From NCBI RefSeq assembly GCF_005508865.1, contig NZ_SCOM01000003.1, positions 583,977-647,976 of the forward strand: 64,000 nucleotides of DNA, given 5' to 3'. Below, piece after piece: positions 20,277 to 28,441 of this stretch; position 1 is the stretch's first letter, and each line of letters starts with the position of its first letter. The notes beneath the pieces were generated by a model. The model saw only the letters and a list, made by a program, of their open reading frames with translations, did not search any database and was not told the origin of the DNA. Both the position numbers and the translations under genes were made by a program. Source of the stretch: Pseudomonas sp. F(2018). GTDB taxonomy: Bacteria; Pseudomonadota; Gammaproteobacteria; Pseudomonadales; Pseudomonadaceae.

Positions 20277-21839
20277 TCAATCCAGCACCACTTCGAGATC
20301 GAGGTGGCACAGCCTGCGGTGGATCTCTTCCTTGCGCTCGCGGATCGCATGGTTCTGCGGCAGCAGCTCGTAGCAGTTGTGCAGCAGACGCAGCACTTCC
20401 AGGGCGAGATCGGGTTCCCACTCGCCGAGGCCGGAGGCCTGCAGCGTCTGGTCGAGGGATTCGAGTTGGGTCTTGGCCAGTTCGTGCTTCTTCGCCGCGC
20501 TGCACAGGCGCGCCAGGGCGAGCTGCCAGAAGAACCGCGCGCGGCCGCCCTGGGCCTGGGCCATGCCCTGCTTGAGCTGCTGCACGGCGGGCTTCAGGCC
20601 GTCCTTGCGCAGGCGTGGCAGGGCGGCTTGCAGGGCGATTTCCCAGGCCGGCAGTTCGCCGCCGGCGCTGACCTGCACGGTCGGTTCGGCGCTCGGCGGC
20701 TGCAGGTGCGGCATGACGCTGGCGCCGATCCAGGCGCGGGTCTCGGCATCGGCGAAGGGCACGCCGTCGTGGAAGCGCAGCTCGTCCAGGCCGGGCACGC
20801 GCTGGAGGAACAGCGCCAGCTGCATCTCCACCTCGACCATGGCGGCCTCGGCGTTCAACTCCTGCAGGCATTCCCAGGCCAGGCGCTGGCCATCCAGCCA
20901 GAACGGCGCGCGGGCGATGCTGGCTTCCACTTCCACCAGCAGGTCGGCGTACTGGCCGGCGGCGAAGCGCTCGGCGAAGCCGGCCAGCTTGTCGGCCGGC
21001 AGGCCGCGCAGGGTGGTGATCTGTTCGGTATTGCTCTGCGGCAGGCCGTCGATCGGCAGCCACAGCAGGGTGCGCGCCAGGCGCAGGGCGCGCAGGTCGC
21101 TGGCCTTCTGCTTCAGCCACCAGGCGCACAGCGGTCGGGCGCCGTCCTGCAGGGCGCGCAGCGACTTGTGCGCGTCGCGCTCGTTGTCCAGCGGGGCGCT
21201 GGGGTTGATCACCTGGGCGGCGGCCTGCTTGACCTGGGCCAGGGCGGCACCGACCACGCCGGGCTCGGTCTGGCCCTGGGTGGCGCGGGCGATCTGCTCG
21301 TCCAGGCGGCGGCACAGCGGCAGCAGCAGCGGCGCCTGTTCGCCCAGTTGCGCGGCCAGACAGGTTTCCAGGCCGCGCAGCAGCTCGGCCAGGTTGCGGA
21401 ACAGTGGCAGCTGGCTGGCGACGGGAATGTCTTCGCCCAGCACCTTTTCCAGACGCGGGGTGAGCCAGGTGAGGGCGGCGGCACGGGTGCGATCCTTGAG
21501 CGGATGCAGGCTGCTCCAGTGCTGCTGGCAGAGTTCGAGCAGCAGGCCCAGGCCGGCCTGCAGGCCATTCAGGCCTTCGCGCTGGTGCAGGCTCCAGACC
21601 AGCCAGCAGGCCACGCGCAGATCCTTGGACTGATGGCGGAGCAGCGCCTCGCTCTGGTCACGCACCTTGTGCCAGTCGATGGCCTCGGTCTGGTGCATGG
21701 CGGCGGCCTTTTCCAGCTCGCCTTCGAGGGCTTCGAATTCGCCGGAATAACGCATGTCTTCGCCGGCAAAGTTCCCATCGTTAATGGGTGTTTTCGCCAG
21801 CTGCAGATAATGCTCGGCCAGGGGTGAAAGTGCAGTCAT
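20277..21839 (-). CDS. tssA: TssA, T6SS sheath/baseplate cap protein (ImpA-N, VasJ-type)
   Basis: A 520-residue protein. The N-terminal ImpA domain (SPLAEHYLQLAKTPI, RYSGEFEALEGELEK, CWLVWSLHQREGLNGLQAGL) is followed by a VasJ-type C-terminal domain (EWEPDLALEVLRLLHNCYELL). TssA organises baseplate and sheath assembly and sits at the distal end of growing sheaths. It is the first gene of the cluster and so the closest to the operon promoter. The Shine-Dalgarno sequence is weak (only GGA before the ATG). It corresponds to hsiA2 (PA1656). Confidence 0.95.
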   Translation of the reverse strand: MTALSPLAEHYLQLAKTPINDGNFAGEDMRYSGEFEALEGELEKAAAMHQTEAIDWHKVRDQSEALLRHQSKDLRVACWLVWSLHQREGLNGLQAGLGLLLELCQQHWSSLHPLKDRTRAAALTWLTPRLEKVLGEDIPVASQLPLFRNLAELLRGLETCLAAQLGEQAPLLLPLCRRLDEQIARATQGQTEPGVVGAALAQVKQAAAQVINPSAPLDNERDAHKSLRALQDGARPLCAWWLKQKASDLRALRLARTLLWLPIDGLPQSNTEQITTLRGLPADKLAGFAERFAAGQYADLLVEVEASIARAPFWLDGQRLAWECLQELNAEAAMVEVEMQLALFLQRVPGLDELRFHDGVPFADAETRAWIGASVMPHLQPPSAEPTVQVSAGGELPAWEIALQAALPRLRKDGLKPAVQQLKQGMAQAQGGRARFFWQLALARLCSAAKKHELAKTQLESLDQTLQASGLGEWEPDLALEVLRLLHNCYELLPQNHAIRERKEEIHRRLCHLDLEVVLD

Positions 21840-21918
21840 TCCATTGACTCTATATATATGTCCAGCAACTTCGAAAACTTCTCATATAAGCGAGAAGCAA
21901 GCGGTTGCTTGGTCTGTG

Positions 21919-21960
21919 TGTGCAACTTTTTGCGCAGTTTTTTGCGCAACTACTTGCACA
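21919..21960. promoter_or_regulatory. Array of four TGYGCA boxes at exact 12-bp spacing
   Basis: TGTGCA (21919-21924), TGCGCA (21931-21936), TGCGCA (21943-21948) and TGCACA (21955-21960) start exactly 12 bp apart. The outer two are inverted copies of each other, so the array is close to an overall palindrome, and runs of five and six T lie between boxes. It sits 80-121 bp upstream of the tssA start. This looks like a multi-site operator or an intrinsically bent A-tract element. The binding protein is unknown. Confidence 0.6.
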
Positions 21961-22200
21961 GCGTCCTTATGCGGTGGGCATCCTAGCCCCAGGATGGGAG
22001 GTGGGCAAGGCGGAAAATGTGAAGCGCTAGACAAGCGGGAAGATTGCTGGAAGTTGTTCGTCGGCAGACCGCATGGCCGTTTTGGCGCCAATTAAAAGTT
22101 GTTATGAGGGCGTATTCGTATATATGGGAAAGTGCAAGTTTACTTGTAAGAAAATGCTTACCGTCAACTTTGCTCTGTTTCACACTTGGCCTGGTCGGTA

Positions 22201-22218
22201 AGTTCACTTATGTGAACT
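22201..22218. promoter_or_regulatory. AGTTCAC-N4-GTGAACT palindrome, candidate operator
   Basis: Perfect 7-bp arms AGTTCAC and GTGAACT around TTAT, 125 bp upstream of the DUF3617 start. It could serve either divergent promoter. CTTACCG and CGGTAAG also flank this stretch as a looser inverted repeat. Confidence 0.4.
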
Positions 22219-22343
22219 CGCACAGCAAATAATGGCGCCTGTGTGCACGAAAACGTGACCCGCTTCCGCCTGCCGCACCGGCGCCGAAGCGCCCGGGCTG
22301 ACCTAAGCTGGCTGGGTCAGTCACCGTCGCGAGGAGCCGCACC

Positions 22344-22850
22344 ATGACCATCATCCGCACCCTGTTGCTGGGCACCTGCCTGCTGCCGGCGCTGGCCGTG
22401 GCCGAGTTGCGCCCCGGCCTGTGGGAGTTCACCAACCAGGTGCAGAGCGGCGGCCAGGCCATGCCGGACATGCAGGAACTGCTGGCGCAGATGCAGAACA
22501 TGCCGGCCGAGCAGCGCCAGATGATGGAGCAGATGCTCAAGCAGAAGGGCGTGCAGATGGGCAGCGGCGGCGGAGTGCAACTGTGCCTCAGCGAGGCCAG
22601 CGCCAAGGGCCAGAACATTCCCCTGCAGGACCCCAACTCGGGTTGCACCCACGAGATCACCGAGCGCAGCGCCGAGGTATGGAAGTTCCGCTTCACCTGT
22701 CCCAACGGCCAGGGCGAGGGAGAGACTCGCTTCGCCAGCGACACGGCCTTTAGCACCACGGTGAAGGGCGTCTATGACGGCCGCGACAGCACCATGAACA
22801 GCCAGGCGCGCTGGGTTGGTGAAGACTGCGGGGGCCTGCCGGCCCGCTGA
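22344..22850 (+). CDS. DUF3617 family periplasmic protein
   Basis: A 168-residue secreted protein: signal peptide MTIIRTLLLGTCLLPALAVA, then RPGLWEFTNQVQ, the opening block of DUF3617 proteins, and paired cysteines later (QLCLSEASAK; SGCTHEITE; FRFTCPNG; GEDCGGLPAR). A methionine/glutamine-rich stretch (MPDMQELLAQMQNMPAEQ) lies at about residues 41-58. AGGAG sits eight bases before the ATG. The family's role is unknown. It reads away from the T6SS cluster. Confidence 0.8.
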   Translation: MTIIRTLLLGTCLLPALAVAELRPGLWEFTNQVQSGGQAMPDMQELLAQMQNMPAEQRQMMEQMLKQKGVQMGSGGGVQLCLSEASAKGQNIPLQDPNSGCTHEITERSAEVWKFRFTCPNGQGEGETRFASDTAFSTTVKGVYDGRDSTMNSQARWVGEDCGGLPAR

Positions 22851-22931
22851 CCACCTGTGGCGCAATCGGCGGTGCCCGGCGCAGCGCTGCGGTTACACTG
22901 CCGCTTCAGTCAGAGGGCCGAGGGCGAAGGA

Positions 22932-23498
22932 ATGCAGGTAATCGGGTGGTGGTTGTTCGGTGCGGCCAGCGTGCTGGTGCTGCTGGTCGGCATCCATCTC
23001 TACAACCGTCTGGTATTCAACCGGGCGCGGGTGGCCGAGGCCTGGAGCGGCATCGACGTGCAGCTCAAGCGCCGCTCCAGCCTGATTCCGGCACTGGTCG
23101 CCTGCCTGCGCGCCTACATGACCCACGAGCGCGATACCCTGGAGGAGCTGACCAGCCGCCGCGGCGAAGCCCAGGCCCACGAGGGCGAGAGCGCCGCCAA
23201 CCGCGCTGCGTTCGAGGGCCAGCTGTCGTCCTCGCTGCTGCGCGTGTTCGCCGTCGCCGAGAACTATCCCGAGCTCAAGGCCGATGCGGTGTTCCTCGAT
23301 CTGCAGCGCAACCTCAGCGAGGTCGAAGACCATATCCAGATGGCCCGCCGTTACTACAACGGCGCCGTGCGCGAACTCAACGTGCTGGTCGAGTCGGTGC
23401 CGAGCAACCTGCTGGCCGGCGCCTTCGGCTTTCGCTGCGCCGACTATTTCACCCTGGAAGACCCCCGCGACGGCCAGTCGCCGAAGATGGAGTTCTGA
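22932..23498 (+). CDS. LemA family membrane protein
   Basis: A 188-residue protein with one N-terminal transmembrane helix (GWWLFGAASVLVLLVGIHLY) and a helical LemA domain: FNRARVAEAWSGIDVQLKRR, SSLIPALVACLRAYM, RYYNGAVRELNVLVESVPSN. The start MQVIGWW at 22932 has GAAGG just upstream; the longer frame lacks a signal. It is 2 bp upstream of the DUF2207 gene, a common LemA pairing. Function unclear. Confidence 0.88.
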   Translation: MQVIGWWLFGAASVLVLLVGIHLYNRLVFNRARVAEAWSGIDVQLKRRSSLIPALVACLRAYMTHERDTLEELTSRRGEAQAHEGESAANRAAFEGQLSSSLLRVFAVAENYPELKADAVFLDLQRNLSEVEDHIQMARRYYNGAVRELNVLVESVPSNLLAGAFGFRCADYFTLEDPRDGQSPKMEF

Positions 23499-23500
23499 CC

Positions 23501-25429
23501 ATGTCCGGACGGCTCAAGCTGCTCTTGCTGTTGTGCTGCCTGCTGCCCGGCATGAGCCTGGCGCAGGAGGTGATCGAGGATTTCGCCGTGGAGCTGCGCA
23601 TCGGCCGCGACGGCATGCTCGATGTGGTGGAGCGCATCGTGGTGCGGGCCGAGGGCGACCAGATCCAGCGTGGCATCTACCGTGACCTGCCAGTGATCTA
23701 TCGCTTGCCCGGCGGCCTGCTGCGCAAGACGCCGATCGACAGCCTCAGCGTCACCCGCGATGGAGTGCCCGAGGAGGTGCATCGCGAGAGTGTCGGCGCC
23801 TACCAGCGCTTCTATCTGGGCTCGGCCGATCACTATCTGCAGCCGGGTCGCTACCGCTACGAGCTGAGCTATCGCGTCGACCCGCAATTGCTGCAGCGGC
23901 CGGGCGAGGACGAGCTGTACTGGAACGTCACCGGCAACGCCTGGGCATTCCCCATCCTGCATGCCTCGGTGCGGGTGCAGCTGCCGCCCGGGGCGCGCAG
24001 CGACAGCGTCTATGCCTACACCGGCGCCGGCGGCGCCCAGGGCCAGGACTACCGGGTGCTGGAGCAGGGCGAGGATGTCGTGCGCCTGGAGACCACCGCG
24101 GCGCTACCGGCGGAACACGGCTTTACCATCGGCATCGACTGGCCCGCCGGGCTGATCGACAGGCCGAACGTCCTGCAGCGCACGCTGCGCCTGCTGTTCG
24201 ACAACGCCGGCGTGGTGCTGGGTGGCGCGCTATGGCTGTGGCTGCTGGGCTACTACCTGCGCACCTGGCGGCGCGTCGGCCGCGACCCGCGCAAGGGCCT
24301 GCACATGGTGCACTTCGAGGCGCCGGACGACCTCAGTCCGACTCAGGTCGGCTACCTCTGGCACCGCGGTTTCCGTGGTGCCTTCGACGAGGCGCGTGCC
24401 CTGGGCGTGTGCTTCACCGACTGGGCGATTCGTGGGCTGATCCGCCTGGAGGATCGTCCGCGTGCCGACGGCTTCATCCTGCAGCGCGGCAAGACGCCAA
24501 TCGAGTCGGCGCGGGTCGGCGAGATCGAATGGCTGCGCCTGCTGTTCCCGGCCAGCAAGGGCGATGCGCCGCTGGAGCTGGGTAGCAAGTACCAGCCGCG
24601 CCTGGCCGAGATGAAGGCGCGCATGGTCGACAGCCTGGATACCCATGGCCGCCTGTGGCACGCCAACAACCGCGGCGCCTGGGCCACCGGCCTGGCCTTG
24701 GCCGTGCCCGGCATCCTGCTCAGCGTGCTGACCGGGCTGCAGGGCGAAGAGCAGTGGGGCCTGGCCATCGGTGGCCTGATGTTCAGCCTGGGCTTCGGCA
24801 TTCCTACAGCCGTGATCCTGGTCATGGCGGCGCGCCAGTCGAGCTGGGGCAAGAAGATCGGCCTGGGGTTGGTCGCGCTGATGTTCGGCTGGCCGGTGCC
24901 GATCGGCCTGTGGATGCTGCTGTCCACCACCTCGGTGCCGGTGGCGATGCTGCTGTTGGCCTATGTGTTGGTGGTGGGGCTTTTCTATCGCTGGCTGGAG
25001 GCGCCTTCGGTGAAGGGCCGGCAACTGCTGGATGCACTGGCCGGCTACCGTGACTACCTGCAACTGGCCGAGCGTGATGTTCTGGAGCGTGCCGGCGGGG
25101 CGCCGGCCATGAGCATCGAGCTGTACGAGCTGCACTTGCCCTACGCCATGGCGCTGGGTGTCGAGGAGCAATGGAGCGCGCGCTTCGCCACGGCGTTGGA
25201 GGCCGGCCTGATCGACCCGAGCCTGCGCGAGTACCAGCCGGACTGGTATCAGGCGCGCAACAGCTTCAGCTCGCCGTCCACCTTTGGCAGCGCCCTGGCT
25301 TCCAGCCTGGTCAGCGCCAGTGCCAGCGCGTCCACGCCGCCGGCCAGCTCATCGTCGTCCAGTGGAGGCTCGTCGGGTGGTGGTTCGTCTGGAGGCGGCA
25401 GCGGTGGTGGGGGTGGCGGCGGCTGGTAG
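23501..25429 (+). CDS. DUF2207 family membrane protein with Ser/Gly-rich tail
   Basis: A 642-residue protein: signal peptide (LLLLLCCLLPGMSLA), a periplasmic DUF2207 domain (EDFAVELRIGRDGMLDVVERI, GIYRDLPVIYR), a transmembrane helix around GALWLWLLGYYL, a cytoplasmic portion, then several hydrophobic helices around residues 400-510. It ends in a low-complexity tail of serine and then glycine closing with a single tryptophan, as seen in several DUF2207 proteins. It is in an operon with lemA (2-bp gap). Role unknown; the pair is often linked to envelope maintenance. Confidence 0.88.
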   Translation: MSGRLKLLLLLCCLLPGMSLAQEVIEDFAVELRIGRDGMLDVVERIVVRAEGDQIQRGIYRDLPVIYRLPGGLLRKTPIDSLSVTRDGVPEEVHRESVGAYQRFYLGSADHYLQPGRYRYELSYRVDPQLLQRPGEDELYWNVTGNAWAFPILHASVRVQLPPGARSDSVYAYTGAGGAQGQDYRVLEQGEDVVRLETTAALPAEHGFTIGIDWPAGLIDRPNVLQRTLRLLFDNAGVVLGGALWLWLLGYYLRTWRRVGRDPRKGLHMVHFEAPDDLSPTQVGYLWHRGFRGAFDEARALGVCFTDWAIRGLIRLEDRPRADGFILQRGKTPIESARVGEIEWLRLLFPASKGDAPLELGSKYQPRLAEMKARMVDSLDTHGRLWHANNRGAWATGLALAVPGILLSVLTGLQGEEQWGLAIGGLMFSLGFGIPTAVILVMAARQSSWGKKIGLGLVALMFGWPVPIGLWMLLSTTSVPVAMLLLAYVLVVGLFYRWLEAPSVKGRQLLDALAGYRDYLQLAERDVLERAGGAPAMSIELYELHLPYAMALGVEEQWSARFATALEAGLIDPSLREYQPDWYQARNSFSSPSTFGSALASSLVSASASASTPPASSSSSSGGSSGGGSSGGGSGGGGGGGW

Positions 25430-25482
25430 AACTATCCGCATGTTGTGGTGGGTTCCACGTGAAACTCATTCATGTCGCGCGC

Positions 25483-25836
25483 TCAGCGCGCCATCCACAC
25501 GCCCTTGCTCTGCTGTTCGCATGCAGGCTTCAGATAGCGGGCGTCGCTGGCCACGCCGTAGTAGTGGATGTCCTGCTGGTAGGGCGTGCCCTGGACCTTG
25601 GCGTTGCGGCATTCGCCGAAGGCGCCGCTGGGGCACTGCTCGACGAAGCTGACTTCGACCTTCTGCCCCTGCAACTGCGGGGCGCAGAAGCCGGTGCGGA
25701 ACAGGTTGGCGGGGATGCTGCGGTTCTGCTGGCAGAGCTTCACTTCCACCTGCTTGCCCTCGCTGTGCACCACGCAGGCTTCGGCCCAGGCCTGGCCGGT
25801 CAGGCCCAGCAGCAACAGGGCGGCAATCACACGCAT
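25483..25836 (-). CDS. Secreted cysteine-rich protein, unknown function
   Basis: A 117-residue protein: signal peptide MRVIAALLLLGLTGQAWA and a mature part with six cysteines (21, 35, 51, 68, 76, 106), enough for three disulfides. The ATG at 25836 has GAGGAG upstream. It is convergent with the DUF2207 gene and divergent from the COG0523 GTPase, with only 70 bp between the two starts. I do not recognise the family. Confidence 0.75.
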   Translation of the reverse strand: MRVIAALLLLGLTGQAWAEACVVHSEGKQVEVKLCQQNRSIPANLFRTGFCAPQLQGQKVEVSFVEQCPSGAFGECRNAKVQGTPYQQDIHYYGVASDARYLKPACEQQSKGVWMAR

Positions 25837-25906
25837 CGTCTCTCTCCTCGAACAAAGCGGCGACTTTAGCCTTTCCCGGCGCCGCGTGAAACCGCACCAT
25901 AGGCCC

Positions 25907-26869
25907 ATGCTCGCCAATATCCCCACCCACCTGATCGCCGGCCCCTTGGGCGCCGGCAAGACCAGCCTGATCCGCCACCTGCTGGCCCACAAGCCGGCGG
26001 CCGAGCGCTGGGCGGTGCTGATCAACGAATTCGGCCAGATCGGCCTGGACCAGGCCCTGCTGACCAGCGACCAGGACGGCGTCAGCCTGGCCGAGATCCC
26101 TGGTGGCTGCCTGTGCTGCGTGGGCGGCGCGCCCTTCCTAGTCGGGCTCGGCCGTCTGCTGCGCCAGGCCAGGCCGGATCGGCTACTGATCGAACCCTCC
26201 GGCCTCGGCCATCCGGCCGAGCTGTTGCGTCAGCTGAGCGAGGCGCCCTGGCGCGGGGTGCTGGCTCTGCAGCCGGCGGTGCTAGTGCTGGATGCGGCCG
26301 CCCTGGCGGCAGGCCAGCCGCTGCCGGAGAGCCAGCGGGAGGCGCTGGCGCTGGCCGGTCTGCTGCTGCTGAACAAGGCCGAGGCAGTGGATGCGTCGAC
26401 GCGCGCAAGCCTGCAGGCGCAGCTGCCGACGCGGCCGTTGCGCTGGACCAGCCAGGGCGAGCTGGATTTCGCCGAGCTGCCTGGCAGCGCTGCGCAGGCC
26501 GGGCCGGCAAGCGAGGACTTGACCGTGCCGCAGGGCAGGGCGCCGCTGGCACAGGTATGGAGCGACCCGCGCCAGCCTATCTGCCAGGTACAGGAGCAGG
26601 CCGAGGGCTGGAGCATCGGCTGGCGCTTCCATCCATCCCAGGTGTTCGAGCTGATGCGGGTGCAAACCTGGCTGGCCGGGCTGCCCTGGCGCCGCGCCAA
26701 GCTGGTGCTGCACAGCAATGCCGGCTGGCTGTCGGCCAATGCGCTGGAGGGCGAGGCGCCGCACTGGCAGGCCAGCGAGTGGCGCAAGGATTCGCGGCTG
26801 GAGCTGATCTTCGCTGCGCCGCAGGACGGGGCGGCGCTGGCGGCGGTATTGGCGGAGTGCCGGCTCTAG
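25907..26869 (+). CDS. COG0523 (CobW/YeiR/ZigA-like) GTPase
   Basis: A 320-residue G3E-family GTPase with Walker A GPLGAGKTS (12-20), the metal-binding GGCLCC motif (cysteines 68, 70, 71) and NKAE as the G4 motif. The C-terminal CobW-C domain is present (WSIGWRFHPSQVFEL). COG0523 proteins deliver metals, often zinc, to client enzymes. This one is relatively short and lacks a histidine-rich loop. No Zur box or client gene is evident nearby, so the metal is unknown. Confidence 0.85.
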   Translation: MLANIPTHLIAGPLGAGKTSLIRHLLAHKPAAERWAVLINEFGQIGLDQALLTSDQDGVSLAEIPGGCLCCVGGAPFLVGLGRLLRQARPDRLLIEPSGLGHPAELLRQLSEAPWRGVLALQPAVLVLDAAALAAGQPLPESQREALALAGLLLLNKAEAVDASTRASLQAQLPTRPLRWTSQGELDFAELPGSAAQAGPASEDLTVPQGRAPLAQVWSDPRQPICQVQEQAEGWSIGWRFHPSQVFELMRVQTWLAGLPWRRAKLVLHSNAGWLSANALEGEAPHWQASEWRKDSRLELIFAAPQDGAALAAVLAECRL

Positions 26870-27219
26870 CCGGCGAGCAGCGCTTCCACGCCCGCACCGA
26901 CCAGCACCAGGAGCAGCAGGCCGACGCTGCAGCGGCGTACGGCGGGCGAGCGGCACAAGGCGATCAGGCGGTTGTCCCGCGCGTCGCCGAGTTGCAGATG
27001 ATGGTCGTATTCGCTGGGCGCCTCGGTGAGCGCCTGCCAGGCCCGCGGGGCGTCGCCGTCATGCGGCAGCAGCAGGGCGTAGCGGTGACCGCGCGCCTCA
27101 TCGCCCAGGTCGCAGGCGATGGCCTCGATGCCCTGTGCGTTGAGCCGGTCGCGGAGAAAGTCGATGTAGGTGCCGTTGTCGGAGGTACGCAGGTTCTGCA
27201 AGACGTGGTCCTTGTCCAC
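26866..27219 (-). CDS. Small protein with C-terminal membrane anchor, unknown
   Basis: About 117 residues. I favour a GTG start at 27219 giving (M)DKDHVLQNLRTSDNGTYIDF; an upstream start would add an arginine/proline-rich stretch typical of non-coding frame. The middle part (HRYALLLPHDGDAPRAWQAL) looks like a small alpha/beta domain and the C-terminus is a transmembrane helix (CSVGLLLLVLVGAGVEALLAG region). The stop overlaps the COG0523 gene end by 4 bp, convergently. Start and function are uncertain. Confidence 0.6.
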   Translation of the reverse strand: MDKDHVLQNLRTSDNGTYIDFLRDRLNAQGIEAIACDLGDEARGHRYALLLPHDGDAPRAWQALTEAPSEYDHHLQLGDARDNRLIALCRSPAVRRCSVGLLLLVLVGAGVEALLAG

Positions 27220-27300
27220 GGTGGATCGGTCCGGCCGCCGGGCGGCCGGGCTCGATGGTAGCAGAACGCCAGTGCGTGATGCCGTGGGCATTTTCCCCGG

Positions 27301-28134
27301 TCAGGGGTGAGCGTTGAACCAGGCGAGGATCTTGCCCGGCGAGGCGGCGAACCACTCGTGGCCGCCCAGCGCCTCGGTGTGCCGCGCGGTCTCTACGCCC
27401 TGCTGGAGCAGGCGGTCGTAGTACAGGTCCATGCTCCACCAGGGCACCACCACATCGACGAAGCCATGCAGGAACAGAGTGGGCGGATGATCGCTCGGCA
27501 GCTCCGGTATCACGCACAGCGGCCCGCCGCAGGTGGCGTAGGAACCGGACTGGATGGCCAGGGCGCGGAACCTGCCGGGGAACGACACGGCCATGCGACT
27601 GGTGTTGTAGCCGCCGCTGGAGATGCCGGTGGCGTACTGGCGCTGGGCGTTGAGCGGGCCGAAGTGGCCGGCGGCGATGGCTGCCAGCACGTTGCCGAGG
27701 AAGCCGTAGTCGGTGCTCAGCTCATAGGCCTGGGCCAGGCCGGGGATGTTGGTTTGCCAGAACAGGTCGGCCGGTGCGCTGGGAGCGATCACCGCGTAGC
27801 CATTGTCCAGCAGGGCGCGCACCAGCTTGCCCTCGTAGAAGCCGCCGAACGGCTGGTTGCTGTAGTAGGTGAAGTTGTCCAGCGGGAAGAACGAGCCCTG
27901 ATAGATCAGCACCACCGGCCAGCCACCGCTCGGCGGGGTGCCCAGGGGAGTCTGGTAGATCACCTGGCGGGCGCCGACCACGCCGGAATCGATCCAGGTG
28001 GTCTGGTGGCTGCAGCTGACCTTGGCCGGTAGCAACAGTGACTTGGGTCGTTCGCTGCAGCGTGAATCGGCCATCGCGGCAGGCAATGTGAAGCACAGGA
28101 GCAGGCAGCAGAGCAGGGTGCGGAAAGCGATCAT
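27301..28134 (-). CDS. phaZ: Extracellular medium-chain-length PHA depolymerase (PhaZ, GK13 type)
   Basis: A 277-residue secreted alpha/beta hydrolase: signal peptide MIAFRTLLCCLLLCFTLPAAMA, four later cysteines, and the active-site motif GISSGGYNTS, whose Ile-Ser-Ser-Gly replaces a standard lipase box. As I recall it, the mcl-PHA depolymerase of P. fluorescens GK13 is 278 residues with catalytic Ser172, Asp228 and His260. Here S172, D227 (FVD) and H259 (GGHEW) fall at matching positions. The enzyme would hydrolyse medium-chain polyhydroxyalkanoate outside the cell. It is divergent from the DUF1302/DUF1329 operon and shares its control region. Confidence 0.85.
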   Translation of the reverse strand: MIAFRTLLCCLLLCFTLPAAMADSRCSERPKSLLLPAKVSCSHQTTWIDSGVVGARQVIYQTPLGTPPSGGWPVVLIYQGSFFPLDNFTYYSNQPFGGFYEGKLVRALLDNGYAVIAPSAPADLFWQTNIPGLAQAYELSTDYGFLGNVLAAIAAGHFGPLNAQRQYATGISSGGYNTSRMAVSFPGRFRALAIQSGSYATCGGPLCVIPELPSDHPPTLFLHGFVDVVVPWWSMDLYYDRLLQQGVETARHTEALGGHEWFAASPGKILAWFNAHP

Positions 28135-28175
28135 GGGAGTGATCTCCGTCGTTGTTGTTAGGGCGTTGCTCTTAG

Positions 28176-28204
28176 AATAGAAACTGGAATTCCGATTCCG
28201 TCAA
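28176..28204 (-). promoter_or_regulatory. Candidate sigma-70 promoter of phaZ with embedded TTCCGATTCCG element
   Basis: On the minus strand, TTGACG (28204-28199) is followed 17 bp later by TCTATT (28181-28176), about 40 bp upstream of the phaZ ATG. The plus-strand element TTCCGATTCCG (28190-28200) lies in the spacer and overlaps the -35 box, a natural repressor position. Confidence 0.5.
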
Positions 28205-28361
28205 GTGTTCCGACACCACGAACCACGCGGGGTGTATCGGTAGACATACGGAATGTGGCGAGCTAGAGATGCGCCGTCCGTTCGAATCGGGACGGGTGAT
28301 CGGAGGAGTTCTGAATCAGTCGAGAATCTGCCGAAGCGGCAGAAAATTATCGCCCGGTGCC

Positions 28362-28390
28362 TTGCCAGATTATTGGTTGAGTTCTATCTT
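28362..28390 (+). promoter_or_regulatory. Candidate sigma-70 promoter of the DUF1302-DUF1329 operon
   Basis: TTGCCA (28362-28367), a 17-bp spacer and TATCTT (28385-28390), giving a transcript start near 28397 and a leader of about 45 bases before the GTG start. The palindrome at 28393-28412 would cover the transcription start. Confidence 0.5.
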
Positions 28391-28392
28391 TC

Positions 28393-28416
28393 ATCGGAAC
28401 CGATGTTCCGATTCCG
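28393..28416. promoter_or_regulatory. ATCGGAAC-N4-GTTCCGAT palindrome plus TTCCGATTCCG repeat
   Basis: Perfect 8-bp arms (28393-28400 and 28405-28412) around CGAT. The right arm extends into TTCCGATTCCG (28406-28416), the same 11-mer found at 28190-28200 in the phaZ promoter. This is likely the operator of a shared regulator; the TetR protein encoded at 31590-32210 is a candidate. Confidence 0.5.
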
Positions 28417-28441
28417 ATAAAAACAACAGCTGGAGGTCATC

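Larger units (their letters stand above)
21840..22343. other. AT-rich intergenic region upstream of the T6SS operon
   Basis: No credible gene: short frames in this stretch have no ribosome-binding site and do not look like protein. It is clearly richer in A/T than its flanks. From the tssA side it holds TATATATA runs at 21852-21858, an inverted repeat CTTCTC/GAGAAG at 21879-21898, the four-box TGYGCA array at 21919-21960, a CATCCT/AGGATG hairpin near 21980, and an 18-bp palindrome at 22201-22218. It must contain the tssA promoter (minus strand) and the promoter of the DUF3617 gene (plus strand). I looked for a sigma-54 GG-N10-GC promoter reading into tssA and found none. Confidence 0.7.
28135..28441. 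other. Divergent promoter region of phaZ and the DUF1302 operon
   Basis: This 307-bp stretch has no gene. It holds a promoter in each direction, the TTCCGATTCCG element in two copies, and an ATCGGAAC/GTTCCGAT palindrome; each is listed separately. Confidence 0.7.

Noticed and set aside
21960..22000. Possible sigma-54 promoter for tssA (TGGGGC...TGCCC on the minus strand)
   Set aside because: GG and GC are nine bases apart instead of ten and the flanking consensus is poor, so it is not a credible -24/-12 site.
21844..22232. Short frames in the region upstream of tssA
   Set aside because: No ribosome-binding sites, atypical protein composition, and the region is AT-rich with regulatory repeats.
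25330..25426. Ser/Gly repeat region of the DUF2207 gene as an error or CRISPR-like repeat
   Set aside because: It is codon-phased low-complexity sequence ending in a normal stop, and similar tails occur in the family.
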